Positions 1-7,862 of a DNA stretch of 64,000 nucleotides are shown here, in pieces. The DNA is from Kitasatospora sp. NBC_00240 (lineage in GTDB: Bacteria; Actinomycetota; Actinomycetes; Streptomycetales; Streptomycetaceae): the NCBI RefSeq assembly GCF_026342405.1, contig NZ_JAPEMU010000001.1, forward strand, positions 2,666,001 to 2,730,000, given 5' to 3'. Both the position numbers and the translations under genes were made by a program. The notes beneath the pieces are model-generated. The model saw nothing but the letters and a program-made list of their open reading frames with translations, had not been told where the DNA came from and made no database searches. How positions within the stretch are numbered: position 1 is the stretch's first letter; each line of letters starts with the position of its first letter.

Positions 1-866
1 GCGGGGAGCCGGCCGAGGCGGCGGCGGATCGTGCCGGTGTGCCACCCGGGCTGTTCCTGGCGGTCGAGGGCGGTGAGCAGCAGGACGCGCCGGGCCCCGC
101 GCAGGATCAGCACGTCCCCGTCGGTGTCGATCCGGGCGCCGGGGGCGTGCACCAGGGTGACGGCCTCGAAGCCGTACGCGCCCTGGCCGGGCGGGTAGGT
201 GGCGCGGGCGTCCAGCAGGCCGAGTGCGGGGGCCGCCTCGGTGGCGGTGCAGCGGTGCCGGACGTCCTCGGGGCAGTCGGGGAGGTCTCCGGTGAGGCGC
301 AGCCGGAGGTCGGCGGGCGGGCCGGTGAGCTCCTGCACGACGACGGCGTCGGCGCGGGAGACGAAGGAGCGCCGTCGCCAGAGGCCGGCGTCGTCCTGCC
401 AGCCGACGGTGATCTGGCCGGTGGCGAAGTCGGTGCTGCGCAGGTAGTCGTGGACCGGCCCGTGGGCGGGGGTGGCGATCTCCAGGGCGTGGCCGGGGTG
501 GAAGGACTGGGTCCAGCGCAGTTCGGCGCCGCCGGCCCAGATCCGTTGGGCCTCGGGGGCGCGGCCGGCGAGGACGAGGTCGCGGATCTCCTCCAGCCGG
601 TGGGCCGTCTCGGGCGCCCGGAGGTGGCGGGTGCCGTTGGGGAGGACGTAGCGGTGGTGGTTGAGGACGACGCGCTCGCGGTGCGGGCCGCCGTTGACCA
701 TGATCCCGTACTCGCCGTTGCCGGAGAGGTGGGCGTCCTCCCAGCGGGTGGCGGGGGCGGTGTCGTGGACGGCGTGGCTGTCGTCCCTGATCGGGGTGGG
801 TGGTGCGGAGGCGGCGGACGGGTCTGCTGGGGCGCCGTCAACTGCGCCGGTTTCGCGGGGATTCAC
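1..866 (-). CDS. Glycoside hydrolase family 95 (alpha-L-fucosidase type), N-terminal part, cut by window edge
   Basis: The frame runs from a GTG at 866 to the left edge without a stop, about 288 residues. GAAGGAG lies about 9 nt upstream of the GTG and decides this start. Near residue 45 it reads WEDAHLSGNGEYGIMVNGG, then RERVVLNHHRYVLP, which is the opening of the GH95 N-terminal beta-sandwich domain (family pattern W..A.P.GNG..G.MV.GG...E...LN). GH95 enzymes release alpha-1,2-linked L-fucose (some L-galactose) from plant glycans such as xyloglucan. The catalytic (alpha/alpha)6 domain would lie outside the window, so substrate cannot be judged. No signal peptide is seen, so it is probably cytoplasmic and acts on imported oligosaccharides. 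It is divergent from a secreted GH74 xyloglucanase and shares its regulatory region, which fits xyloglucan use. Family call fairly sure; exact specificity inferred. Confidence 0.75.
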   Translation of the reverse strand, partial: MNPRETGAVDGAPADPSAASAPPTPIRDDSHAVHDTAPATRWEDAHLSGNGEYGIMVNGGPHRERVVLNHHRYVLPNGTRHLRAPETAHRLEEIRDLVLAGRAPEAQRIWAGGAELRWTQSFHPGHALEIATPAHGPVHDYLRSTDFATGQITVGWQDDAGLWRRRSFVSRADAVVVQELTGPPADLRLRLTGDLPDCPEDVRHRCTATEAAPALGLLDARATYPPGQGAYGFEAVTLVHAPGARIDTDGDVLILRGARRVLLLTALDRQEQPGWHTGTIRRRLGRLP

Positions 867-953
867 GGGGGATGCTCCTTCGGCGGCTCTCGCGGCGGGG
901 CTCGCGGCATCCTAGTTTGTTGCCCGCCCGTCCGAATAGGTGTCGAAGCGCAT

Positions 954-967
954 CGAAGCTTGCTTCG
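954..967. promoter_or_regulatory. Inverted repeat CGAAGC-TT-GCTTCG, possible operator
   Basis: A perfect 6+6 bp inverted repeat with a 2-bp spacer lies between the divergent GH95 and GH74 genes. A further CGAAGC half-site starts at 944, giving three half-sites in 24 bp. The size is right for a LacI-type or similar sugar regulator, perhaps for the GH95 side. No regulator gene is adjacent, so the role is a guess. Confidence 0.35.
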
Positions 968-971
968 GCTC

Positions 972-1000
972 TTGACGGGTCCAGATGGCAGGTCAACGAT
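972..1000 (+). promoter_or_regulatory. Putative promoter of the GH74 xyloglucanase gene
   Basis: TTGACG (972-977) and AACGAT (995-1000) are separated by 17 bp and lie 71 bp upstream of the ATG at 1071. The -10 end abuts the CebR-type operator, so a bound repressor would cover the transcription start. The -35 matches well and the -10 moderately. Confidence 0.55.
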
Positions 1001-1013
1001 GGGAGCGCTCCCA
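1000..1013. promoter_or_regulatory. CebR-type operator TGGGAGCGCTCCCA
   Basis: This 14-bp perfect palindrome is identical to the operator of CebR, the LacI-family cellobiose/cello-oligosaccharide-responsive repressor of cellulase and cebEFG genes in Streptomyces. It starts at the last base of the putative -10 and lies 57 bp upstream of the GH74 start. The cebR gene is not in this window. Repression of the xyloglucanase in the absence of cello-oligosaccharides is the direct inference. Confidence 0.85.
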
Positions 1014-1070
1014 CATCCCCCACCCGACCGGCCCCCACCCGCCGGCCCGCCCCGAGGAGTACCCCGACCC

Positions 1071-3875
1071 ATGCTCACACCCCGTTCCAGAGCCGCACTC
1101 ACCGCCGTCGCGGTCAGTTGCGGCCTGGCACTGACCACCATGACCGGCCTCGGCGGCACGGCCGCCGCGGCGCCAGACGCCGCCACCGCCGACTCGTACA
1201 CCTGGAGCAACGCCAGGATCGACGGCGGCGGCTTCGTCCCCGGCATCGTCTTCAACCAGACCGAGAAGAACCTGGTCTACGCCCGCACCGACATCGGCGG
1301 CGCCTACCGCCAGGACCCGGCCACCAAGAAGTGGATCCCGCTGCTCGACTCGGTCGGCTGGGACGACTGGAACCTCACCGGCGTGGCCAGCCTCGCCACC
1401 GACCCGGTGCAGACCAACCGCGTGTACGTGGCAGCAGGCATGTACACCAACAGCTGGGACCCCGACAACGGCGCCATCCTGCGCTCCACCGACAAGGGCG
1501 CCACCTGGGCCCGGACGGCGCTGCCGTTCAAGATCGGCGGCAACATGCCGGGCCGGGGCATGGGCGAGCGCCTGGCCGTCGACCCCAACAACGACAAGGT
1601 GCTCTACTTCGGCGCGCCCAGCGGCAACGGCCTCTGGCGCAGCACCGACTACGGCGTCACCTGGGCGCAGGTCACCGCGTTCCCCAACGTCGGCCACTAC
1701 GCGCCCGACCCGAGCGACGCCAACGGCTACCTGAGCGCCGAGCAGGGCGTCCTCTGGGTGACCTTCGACAAGACCTCGGCCGCGGCCGGCGCCACCACAC
1801 AGACCATCTACGTCGGCGTCGCCGACAAGGACAACAGCGTCTACAGATCGACCGACGGCGGCGCCAGCTGGACCAGGCTGGCGGGGCAGCCGACCGGCTT
1901 CCTGCCGCACAAGGGCGTGCTGGACCCGGTCAACGGCTACCTCTACCTGGCCACCAGCGACACCGGCGGCCCGTACGACGGCGGCAAGGGCGACATCTGG
2001 CGGTACGCCACCGCGACCGGCGTCTGGACCAGGATCAGCCCGCTGCCCTCCACCGACTCCGGTGCGTACTTCGGCTACAGCGGCCTGACGATCGACCGCC
2101 AGCACCCCAACGTGCTGATGGCGACCGGCTACAGCTCCTGGTGGCCGGACACCCAGATCTACCGCAGCACCGACTTCGGGGCGACGTGGAAGCCGATCTG
2201 GGAGTACAGCTCCTACCCGACCCGGGTCGACCACTACACCATGGACGTCTCCAGCTCCCCCTGGCTGACCTGGGGCGCCAATCCGAGCCCGCCGGAGGAG
2301 ACGCCGAAGCTGGGCTGGATGACCGAGTCGCTGGAGATCGACCCGTTCAACTCGGACCGGATGATGTACGGCACCGGCGCCACCCTCTACGGCAGCGAGA
2401 ACCTCACCGGGTGGGACACCGGCGGCAAGATCACCATCAAGCCGGTGGTCCAGGGCCTGGAGGAGACCGCCGTCAACGACCTGATCAGCCCGCCCACCGG
2501 CGCGGGCCTGCTCAGCGCGCTCGGCGACATCGGCGGGTTCCGGCACACCTCGCTCACCACCGTGCCCGCGATGATGTACACCTCGCCCAACTTCACCACC
2601 AGCACCAGCCTGGACTACGCCGAGGCCAACGGGAACATGGTGGTGCGCACCGGCAACCTGGACAGCGGCAGCACCAGCAAGCGGATCGCCTTCTCCAACG
2701 ACAACGGCGCCAACTGGTACCAGGCGAACAGCGAGCCGGCCGGCACCACCGGCGGCGGCACCGTGGCCCTGGCGGCGGACGGCAGCCGGGTGCTCTGGGC
2801 GCCGGACGGCGGCGCGGTCTCCAGCTCCACCTTCGGCGGCAACTCCTGGACGGCCGCCGGCGGTGTGCCGGCGGGCGCCCGGGTCGCCTCCGACCGGGTC
2901 AACCCGAAGAAGTTCTACGCCTTCTCCGCCGGGAAGTTCTACACCTCCACCGACGGCGGCCTGACCTTCACCGCCAGTGCGGCGACCGGCCTGCCGGCCA
3001 CCGGCAACGTCCGCTTCAAGGCGCTCACCACCACCGAGGGCGACGTCTGGTTCGCCGGCGGCACCACCGGCAGCGGCGCGGCCTACGGCCTGTGGCACTC
3101 CACCGACTCGGGTGCGACCTTCACCCGGATCGCGGCGGCCGACCAGGCCGACAGCATCGGCTTCGGCAAGCCCGCCCCCGGCCGGACCTACCCCGCGCTC
3201 TACACCAGTGCGAAGATCAACGGCGTCCGGGGCATCTTCCGGTCGGACGACGCCGGGGCCAGCTGGACCAGGATCAACAACGACGCCCAGCAGTGGGGTT
3301 GGACCGGCGCCACCATCACCGGCGACCCCCGGGTGTACGGCCGGGTGTACGTCGGGACCAACGGGCGCGGCATCATCGTGGGCGACACCAGCAGCACGCC
3401 GCCGAGCCCCACGGCCACCGCCTCCCCCTCGGCGACGGCCACCGCGACCCCGACCACCTCCACCAGCCCGACCGCGACCGCCTCGCCGACGGCCACCGCC
3501 AGCCCCACCGCGACCAGCTCCCCCACCGCCACCAGCAGCCCGACGGCCGGCGGGAGTTGCGAGATCACGTACGCGGTCGCCAGTCAGTGGGGCGGCGGCT
3601 TCGGCGCCAACGTGACCGTGAAGAACACCGGCTCCACCGCGCTCACCGGGTGGACGGTGAAGTGGGCTTACGCCAACGGCCAGCAGATCACCTCGCTGTG
3701 GAACGGCGCGTACACCCAGTCCGGAGCCAACGTCACGGTGAGCAACCTGAGTTACAACGGCTCACTGGCGGCCGGGGGCGGCAGCACCTCGTTCGGCTTC
3801 AACGGCAGCTGGACGGGCGGCAACACCAACCCGACCGCGGCCACCCTCAACGGGACGTCCTGCACCGTGAAGTAG
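1071..3875 (+). CDS. Secreted GH74 xyloglucanase with C-terminal CBM2
   Basis: A 934-residue secreted endo-acting xyloglucan hydrolase. The start at 1071 has GAGGAG 11 nt upstream and opens a classic signal peptide (basic MLTPRSR, hydrophobic stretch, likely cleavage after ...GTAAAA near residue 35). Residues about 40-765 form the GH74 double beta-propeller, with many Asp-box repeats (STDKGATWA, STDYGVTW, STDGGASWT, SDDAGASW). The two conserved DIGG motifs carry the probable catalytic aspartates, Asp74 (TDIGGAYR) and Asp486 (GDIGGFRH). A Pro/Thr/Ser linker of about 55 residues (near 770-825) follows, then a cellulose-binding CBM2 (about 826-934) bounded by Cys residues (GSCEIT...GTSCTVK). The CBM anchors the enzyme to cellulose-xyloglucan in plant wall. 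Expression is probably controlled by CebR through the operator at 1000-1013. The same frame is open far upstream, but that part lacks protein character. Confidence 0.93.
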   Translation: MLTPRSRAALTAVAVSCGLALTTMTGLGGTAAAAPDAATADSYTWSNARIDGGGFVPGIVFNQTEKNLVYARTDIGGAYRQDPATKKWIPLLDSVGWDDWNLTGVASLATDPVQTNRVYVAAGMYTNSWDPDNGAILRSTDKGATWARTALPFKIGGNMPGRGMGERLAVDPNNDKVLYFGAPSGNGLWRSTDYGVTWAQVTAFPNVGHYAPDPSDANGYLSAEQGVLWVTFDKTSAAAGATTQTIYVGVADKDNSVYRSTDGGASWTRLAGQPTGFLPHKGVLDPVNGYLYLATSDTGGPYDGGKGDIWRYATATGVWTRISPLPSTDSGAYFGYSGLTIDRQHPNVLMATGYSSWWPDTQIYRSTDFGATWKPIWEYSSYPTRVDHYTMDVSSSPWLTWGANPSPPEETPKLGWMTESLEIDPFNSDRMMYGTGATLYGSENLTGWDTGGKITIKPVVQGLEETAVNDLISPPTGAGLLSALGDIGGFRHTSLTTVPAMMYTSPNFTTSTSLDYAEANGNMVVRTGNLDSGSTSKRIAFSNDNGANWYQANSEPAGTTGGGTVALAADGSRVLWAPDGGAVSSSTFGGNSWTAAGGVPAGARVASDRVNPKKFYAFSAGKFYTSTDGGLTFTASAATGLPATGNVRFKALTTTEGDVWFAGGTTGSGAAYGLWHSTDSGATFTRIAAADQADSIGFGKPAPGRTYPALYTSAKINGVRGIFRSDDAGASWTRINNDAQQWGWTGATITGDPRVYGRVYVGTNGRGIIVGDTSSTPPSPTATASPSATATATPTTSTSPTATASPTATASPTATSSPTATSSPTAGGSCEITYAVASQWGGGFGANVTVKNTGSTALTGWTVKWAYANGQQITSLWNGAYTQSGANVTVSNLSYNGSLAAGGGSTSFGFNGSWTGGNTNPTAATLNGTSCTVK

Positions 3876-3892
3876 CGGGCACGAAGGAGGCG

Positions 3893-3927
3893 TCCGGCCG
3901 GGAGCGGAGCACCCGCTCCCGGCCGGA
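3893..3927 (+). terminator. Strong hairpin downstream of the GH74 gene
   Basis: A perfect 15-bp stem (TCCGGCCGGGAGCGG with its complement) and a 5-nt loop start 17 nt after the stop codon. There is no U-tract, as usual in this genus. Confidence 0.8.
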
Positions 3928-4040
3928 GGCCATGGCCCGTACCCACCGGCCGCCGGACCATCCTCCGGAGATGCAACTCCCGCTCGGACCGCGGTCCTTC
4001 ACCGTGGGATCGCGTCCCCTTGCCTGACGGTGGCCTGTCC

Positions 4041-4046
4041 TAGGCT
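4041..4046 (+). promoter_or_regulatory. TAGGCT -10 element of a probable leaderless transcript
   Basis: TAGGCT lies 7 nt before the ATG at 4054 and no Shine-Dalgarno sequence is present (CCCTGCC precedes the ATG). Transcription would therefore start at or next to the A of ATG. No good -35 at 17-18 bp is visible (CCTTGC or similar). Confidence 0.45.
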
Positions 4047-4053
4047 CCCTGCC

Positions 4054-4758
4054 ATGAGCCCGAACCAGCAGGTCGCCTGGCGCCAGTCCGTCATCCAGAT
4101 CACCCGCGTCCACCCGCCCTGCCCCGCCCCCTTCGACCACCACGCCGCCCGCCGGGCGCCGGCCCACGACCCGGTCCGCGCCCGCGCGGTCGTCGCCGCA
4201 CTCCCCACCGTGGCCACGGTCGCCGAAGAGCTCGACCCCGTGCGCCGCCGGGACTTGGGCCACCCGAATCACCTCGAGGACCTCGACCTGGTCACCGTCG
4301 GATGCTGGGGCGGCATCGTCCAGATCAGCGACCCGGCCTTCGGTGAGGACGGCATCCTCTCCACCAACCTCGACAACGCCTTCCAGGCCCAGGTCAAGGC
4401 GCATCCCGAGGCCCGCATCACCGCCGTCTGCGAGATGTACTCGGCCGAGACCTACGGCAAGTACCTCGCCCACGTCCCCGGACAGCCCGACCTCGCCGTC
4501 GACGGCTGGGACGAGCAGTTCGTGACCGGTGACCCCGCGCGGCTCCTGCGAGCCGTCGGCGCCAACTCCGGCGCCCCCGGGGCCGAGTGCCTCGACCCCG
4601 ACCAGGAGGAGCCCTACCTCGGCCTCGAGTACCTGAACCTGATCACCTGCAACCTGCATTCCGTCTGGGCGAACGAGCGACTGATGGTGTCCGTCTTCAG
4701 GGTCACCCGTACCGAGGACGTCCGGTACGACATCGCCGAGGCTTGGCTCCGGGACTGA
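4054..4758 (+). CDS. Conserved-looking hypothetical protein
   Basis: A 234-residue soluble protein of unknown function. The sequence has balanced composition and protein-like hydrophobic patterning from about residue 60 on (GGIVQISDPAFGEDGILSTN, VCEMYSAETYGKYLAHV, GLEYLNLITCNLHSVW). I recognise no domain, signal peptide or membrane segment. The start at 4054 is chosen because TAGGCT lies just upstream (leaderless). A further in-frame ATG at 4030 would add eight unlikely residues. It stands alone between the GH74 terminator and the carbonic anhydrase gene, with no operon partners. An opposite-strand open frame of 371 codons over the same DNA is judged a high-GC shadow, because this strand gives the more protein-like product. 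Confidence 0.65.
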   Translation: MSPNQQVAWRQSVIQITRVHPPCPAPFDHHAARRAPAHDPVRARAVVAALPTVATVAEELDPVRRRDLGHPNHLEDLDLVTVGCWGGIVQISDPAFGEDGILSTNLDNAFQAQVKAHPEARITAVCEMYSAETYGKYLAHVPGQPDLAVDGWDEQFVTGDPARLLRAVGANSGAPGAECLDPDQEEPYLGLEYLNLITCNLHSVWANERLMVSVFRVTRTEDVRYDIAEAWLRD

Positions 4759-5031
4759 CGCGGCGGCGAGCAGGCCCGCCGGGTGGCCGACGGACTCGGG
4801 GGCGGGGCCTCGCGGGCGAGGTCGCCGATCTTGATAGCAGGCGGGGGCGCGGCCCGTACGTCCGATCGGCTCGACGCTTCGAACAGTCTTCGAGTCAGTC
4901 GGGGAGGGCCCGCGCCGTTGGTTCCTCCAAGGTGCAACTCCCCTGGTAAATACGCAGGTCAAGCGCCCCTCTCGCGCCGTTAAAGTGACCCGGCATCACT
5001 CATACGGAGTAGTTTCAACGGGCGGGAGACC

Positions 5032-5748
5032 ATGATGACGAACCGGCGCAGCGTGCTCAGGGCAGGGGCCCTGGCGGTCGCGGCCCTGGCCGCCCAGCTG
5101 GGCAACGGGACGGCGTCCGCAGCCGCACCGGCGAGCGGCGGCGCGGCCGGGGTGCAGGGGCCCGGCGACGCGCTGGCCCGGCTGAAGGCGGGAAACGCCA
5201 ACTGGGTCGCCGACCGCTCGGCGCACCCGGACGCCACGTCCGCCCGCCGCCGCGACCTCGCCACCCACCAGGAGCCGTTCGCGGTCGTCTTCTCCTGCAT
5301 CGACTCCCGGGTGCCGCCGGAGCTGGTCTTCGACCAGGGCCTCGGCGACCTGATGGTGATCCGGACCGCCGCGCACACCCGTGACGGCCTGGTCACCGGC
5401 AGCCTGGAGTACGGTCCGGCCGAACTCGGCGCCCCGCTGCTGGTCGTCCTCGGCCACCAGCGCTGCGGGGCGGTCACGGCCGCGGTGAACTCCTACCGCG
5501 AGGGCGAGCGGCTGCCCGGCCACCTCGCCGACATAGCCAGTGACCTGCGTGCCCCGTACGAGGAGGCCCGCCGCAAGGGCGCCCCGGCCGACCAGCTGGT
5601 CGAGGCGACGATCCGGGCACAGACCCGGCAGACCGTGGCCGGGCTGCGGTCGGACCGGCTGCTGCGGCCGCTGGTCGCCGCCGGAAAGCTGCGGGTGGTC
5701 GGCGCGTACTACTCGCTGGACACCGGCGAGGTCACCTTCTCGGACTGA
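5032..5748 (+). CDS. Exported beta-class carbonic anhydrase
   Basis: A 238-residue zinc enzyme interconverting CO2 and bicarbonate. The beta-class zinc ligands are visible: Cys89 in CIDSR (with the Asp91-Arg93 dyad), His142 and Cys145 in GHQRCGAV. The N-terminus reads NRRSVLRAGALAVAALAAQ, a twin-arginine type signal sequence with likely cleavage after ASAAA near residue 33. The enzyme is probably exported folded through Tat, which suits a metal enzyme. Two ATGs occur in tandem (5032 and 5035), with GGGAG a few bases upstream. It is convergent with the APH-fold gene, with only 29 bp between stops. No partner such as a SulP bicarbonate transporter is adjacent. Family call is firm; the extracellular location is inferred from the signal sequence. 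Confidence 0.9.
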   Translation: MMTNRRSVLRAGALAVAALAAQLGNGTASAAAPASGGAAGVQGPGDALARLKAGNANWVADRSAHPDATSARRRDLATHQEPFAVVFSCIDSRVPPELVFDQGLGDLMVIRTAAHTRDGLVTGSLEYGPAELGAPLLVVLGHQRCGAVTAAVNSYREGERLPGHLADIASDLRAPYEEARRKGAPADQLVEATIRAQTRQTVAGLRSDRLLRPLVAAGKLRVVGAYYSLDTGEVTFSD

Positions 5749-5777
5749 CGGCCGGACGGGGCCCGGGTCGCGGACGG

Positions 5778-6461
5778 TCAGGAGTTCACCGGCGCGTCCA
5801 GCCGGGCGTGCGGCCAAGCGGCCTCGCGGGGAGTCAGGTCGGGGTCGGCCAGCTTGGCCGCGATCGGCTCCTGGAGCCTGGGGCCGGGGTCGGTGCCGGA
5901 GCCCCGCCGGGCGGCCCGCAGCAGCAGTCCCCGTCCGAACCGGGCCGCCGGGCCGGGTACTTCCGCGCTGCCCACGGTCACCAGGGTCATCGCCAGGTCG
6001 GCGGCCGGGTCGCCGGCGGCGGCGTTCCGCCAGTCGATCACCACCGGACCGGCGGCCGTCGTGATCACGTTGCTCGGGTGCAGGTCCAGGTGCGGCACCC
6101 GGCCCTGGCCGGCGCCGGCTCCGGCGGCGGGAAAGCGCGCGGGCAGCCAGGACGGCGCCGGGATCGCGTGCAGCCGGTCGTGCAGCCGGTCGTGCAGGCC
6201 GCCCGGCATCCGGCCGAACGCGCCCACCCGCCAAGGGGTCCGGCCCAGTGCCTCGGTCATCGTCGGCCGGGTCAGCCGCTCCAGGACGAGATCGGTGTCG
6301 GTCACCTCGTGGACCTGCGGCACGGGGTACCCGCAGGCGGCGAGGTGCGTCATCAGCCGCGCCTCCAACCGGGTCGGGGCCCCGTCCCGGTAGCGCCGCA
6401 ACACCCTTGCCCCGTCCAGCGCGTACACGTCCGCGTCCCGGCCCCGCGCGATCAGCTCCAT
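5778..6461 (-). CDS. APH-fold phosphotransferase (aminoglycoside phosphotransferase/choline kinase family)
   Basis: A 227-residue protein kinase-like small-molecule phosphotransferase. The start at 6461 has CGGAG 8 nt upstream. The catalytic loop reads HLDLHPSNV (family HGDLHPGNV, with Gly replaced by Leu), and the metal-binding segment reads VIDWRNAAAGDPAADLAM (family IDWE...GDP..DLA). The N-terminal nucleotide lobe is short (GRDADVYAL...VLRRYRDG), so the protein is smaller than typical family members of about 300 residues. A 12-bp unit is duplicated in the gene (HDRLHDRL). The substrate is unknown; many chromosomal homologues are not resistance enzymes. It stands alone, convergent with the carbonic anhydrase gene. 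Confidence 0.75.
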   Translation of the reverse strand: MELIARGRDADVYALDGARVLRRYRDGAPTRLEARLMTHLAACGYPVPQVHEVTDTDLVLERLTRPTMTEALGRTPWRVGAFGRMPGGLHDRLHDRLHAIPAPSWLPARFPAAGAGAGQGRVPHLDLHPSNVITTAAGPVVIDWRNAAAGDPAADLAMTLVTVGSAEVPGPAARFGRGLLLRAARRGSGTDPGPRLQEPIAAKLADPDLTPREAAWPHARLDAPVNS

Positions 6462-6546
6462 GCGATCTGCTCCGTGGGAGCAGTCTGCCCGGGCGGCCCG
6501 CCGTGCGCCGGGATTCGGCACGGTCCGCTGCCGAGGCCCGGGGGGT

Positions 6547-6966
6547 TCAGCCCTGTCGGGCGTCGTAGGCCTCGCGTGCGCGGTCGACCTGCCCGATGTT
6601 CTGCTCCGCCCACCGGGTCACGGCGTTCAGGACGGGCAGCAGGCTCAGCCCGAGGGGGGTGAGTTCGTAGTCCACGCGTACCGGCACGGCCGGGGTGACG
6701 GTGCGCGAGAGGAGTCCGTCGCGTTCGAGGCGGCGCAGCGTCTGGGTGAGCATCTTCTGGCTCGCGCCGGGGATCGAGCGGGCCAGCTCCCCGTAGCGTT
6801 GCGGGCCCCCGGCCAGCTCCTTGAGGACGAGTCCGACCCACTTGTCGCCCATCCGATCGAGTACCCGGTTGGTGGGGCAGGCGGCGCAGTCGGCCTGGTA
6901 GGCGTCCCGGGACTCGGCGTGGGGAGCGGCGGCGGCAGGGGGAGGCACGGCGGTACGGGCGGTCAT
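6547..6966 (-). CDS. HxlR-family transcriptional regulator
   Basis: A 139-residue winged-helix regulator. The HxlR domain covers about residues 27-125: DCAACPTNRVLDRMGDKWVGLVLKEL, then the helix-turn-helix and wing (RYGELARSIPGASQKMLTQTLRRLERDGLLSRTVTPAVPVRVDYELTPLG). Cys27 and Cys30 sit where redox- or electrophile-sensing HxlR proteins have their reactive cysteine. The start at 6966 has AAGGGATG upstream. It is divergent from a dinucleotide-binding oxidoreductase gene, the usual HxlR arrangement in which the regulator controls the divergent enzyme and itself. A matching palindrome lies between them (6980-7006). Confidence 0.88.
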   Translation of the reverse strand: MTARTAVPPPAAAAPHAESRDAYQADCAACPTNRVLDRMGDKWVGLVLKELAGGPQRYGELARSIPGASQKMLTQTLRRLERDGLLSRTVTPAVPVRVDYELTPLGLSLLPVLNAVTRWAEQNIGQVDRAREAYDARQG

Positions 6967-6979
6967 GGCATCCCTTCGG

Positions 6980-7006
6980 GTACGCAGGCCACTTTGAAGT
7001 GCCTAC
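6980..7006. promoter_or_regulatory. HxlR-type operator, palindrome centred on ACTTTGAAGT
   Basis: GTA..CAGGC.ACTT-TG-AAGTGCCTAC forms a near-perfect inverted repeat (AGGC-ACTT paired with AAGT-GCCT, one extra base in the left arm) starting 14 bp upstream of the HxlR start codon. HxlR proteins commonly bind such palindromes with ACTT/AAGT arms. It probably serves both divergent genes. Confidence 0.6.
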
Positions 7007-7122
7007 TCCCCCGCAACCGTAGCGCCGCCTAACGTCGTCGAGGACGAACCGATCCCGGTGCGACAGGCCCGGCGCAACAGGCCCGGTGCGACCGGCCCGT
7101 ACGACCAAGGAGAGAACACGCC

Positions 7123-7761
7123 ATGACGACGATCGCCGTCCTCGGATCCGGCACCGTGGCCCGGACCCTCGCCGGCAGATTGCGGGGCGGCGGCCACGAG
7201 GTCGTCGTCGGGTCCCGCGACCCGCGACGGGCCGCCGAGCAGTGGGCCGGCTCCGGGGTACGCCTGACCGGCCTGGCGGAGGCGGCGGAGTCGGCCGGCC
7301 TGGTGGTCAACGCCCTGCCGGGGCCGGTCTCGGTGGAGGTGCTCGGCGGGCTGGCCGCCCCACTGGCGGGCAAGGTCCTGGTCGACGTCGCCAACGCCAC
7401 CGAGTCCGACGCCCACGGCTTCGCGTCCGGGCTGTGCTACCCGGGCGGCAGCCTCGCCGAGGAGATCCAGCGGGCGCTGCCCGACGTCCGGGTGGTGAAG
7501 ACCCTCAACACCGTGCACGAGTCGGTCATGGCCGATCCCACCAGGCTGGCCGCGCCGCCCACCGCGTTCCTGTCCGGCGCCGACGCCGAGGCGAAGAAGG
7601 CCGTCCGCGGGCTGCTCCGCGAGCTGGGCTGGCCGGCTGACTGGATCATCGACCTCGGGGGCGTGGAGAGCGCCCGGGCGCCCGAGGCCTTCATCCTGAT
7701 GGTCGGCGGCCTCGTCCGTGCGCTCGGGCCGGTGCCGTTCGGCCTGTCCGTGGCCCGGTGA
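7123..7761 (+). CDS. NAD(P)-binding oxidoreductase of the F420-dependent NADP reductase (NPD/ProC-like) family
   Basis: A 212-residue Rossmann-fold protein. It opens with IAVLGSGTVARTLAGRLRGGGHEVVVGSRDP, the GxGxxA/G fold plus an SRDP loop typical of NADP binding in the F420:NADPH oxidoreductase/NADP oxidoreductase coenzyme-F420-dependent family. LVDVANATE and VVKTLNTVHESVM are further family landmarks. Reduction or oxidation with NADPH is likely; use of F420 cannot be told from sequence and many homologues lack it. AAGGAGAG lies 9 nt before the ATG. The gene is divergent from the HxlR regulator and so is probably induced by reactive small molecules. It is convergent with nadE across a long hairpin. 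Confidence 0.8.
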   Translation: MTTIAVLGSGTVARTLAGRLRGGGHEVVVGSRDPRRAAEQWAGSGVRLTGLAEAAESAGLVVNALPGPVSVEVLGGLAAPLAGKVLVDVANATESDAHGFASGLCYPGGSLAEEIQRALPDVRVVKTLNTVHESVMADPTRLAAPPTAFLSGADAEAKKAVRGLLRELGWPADWIIDLGGVESARAPEAFILMVGGLVRALGPVPFGLSVAR

Positions 7762-7794
7762 TACACCGACGGGCCACCGCGTGACGTGACCCGT

Positions 7795-7847
7795 CCCGGA
7801 TCCGCCTGCCGATCAACGGCTTCGGCTTCGGCTTCGGCGGATCCGGG
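7795..7847. terminator. Bidirectional hairpin between convergent genes
   Basis: A perfect 12-bp stem (CCCGGATCCGCC with GGCGGATCCGGG) encloses a 29-nt loop holding three GGCTTC repeats. It lies midway between the oxidoreductase and nadE stops, so it can terminate both. Confidence 0.65.
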
Positions 7848-7862
7848 GCGGTCGACGTACGG

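Noticed and set aside
107..841. A minus-strand frame rich in Pro, Thr and Ser at the left edge
   Set aside because: It lies in another frame of the GH95 gene and lacks protein character; the GH95 frame starting at 866 has clear family motifs and a ribosome site.
39..1070. Extension of the GH74 gene upstream to 39
   Set aside because: The added part is antisense to the GH95 gene and crosses the promoter and CebR operator. The signal peptide begins at 1071.
3847..4962. A 371-codon minus-strand frame over the 4054-4758 gene
   Set aside because: Its translation is Gly/Val/Asp-rich with no motif, spans a terminator hairpin and intergenic DNA, and conflicts with the more protein-like plus-strand frame.
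5778..6461. Calling the APH-fold protein an antibiotic resistance enzyme
   Set aside because: The catalytic loop is divergent (HLDLH), the protein is short, and the gene stands far from the cluster; only the fold is supported.
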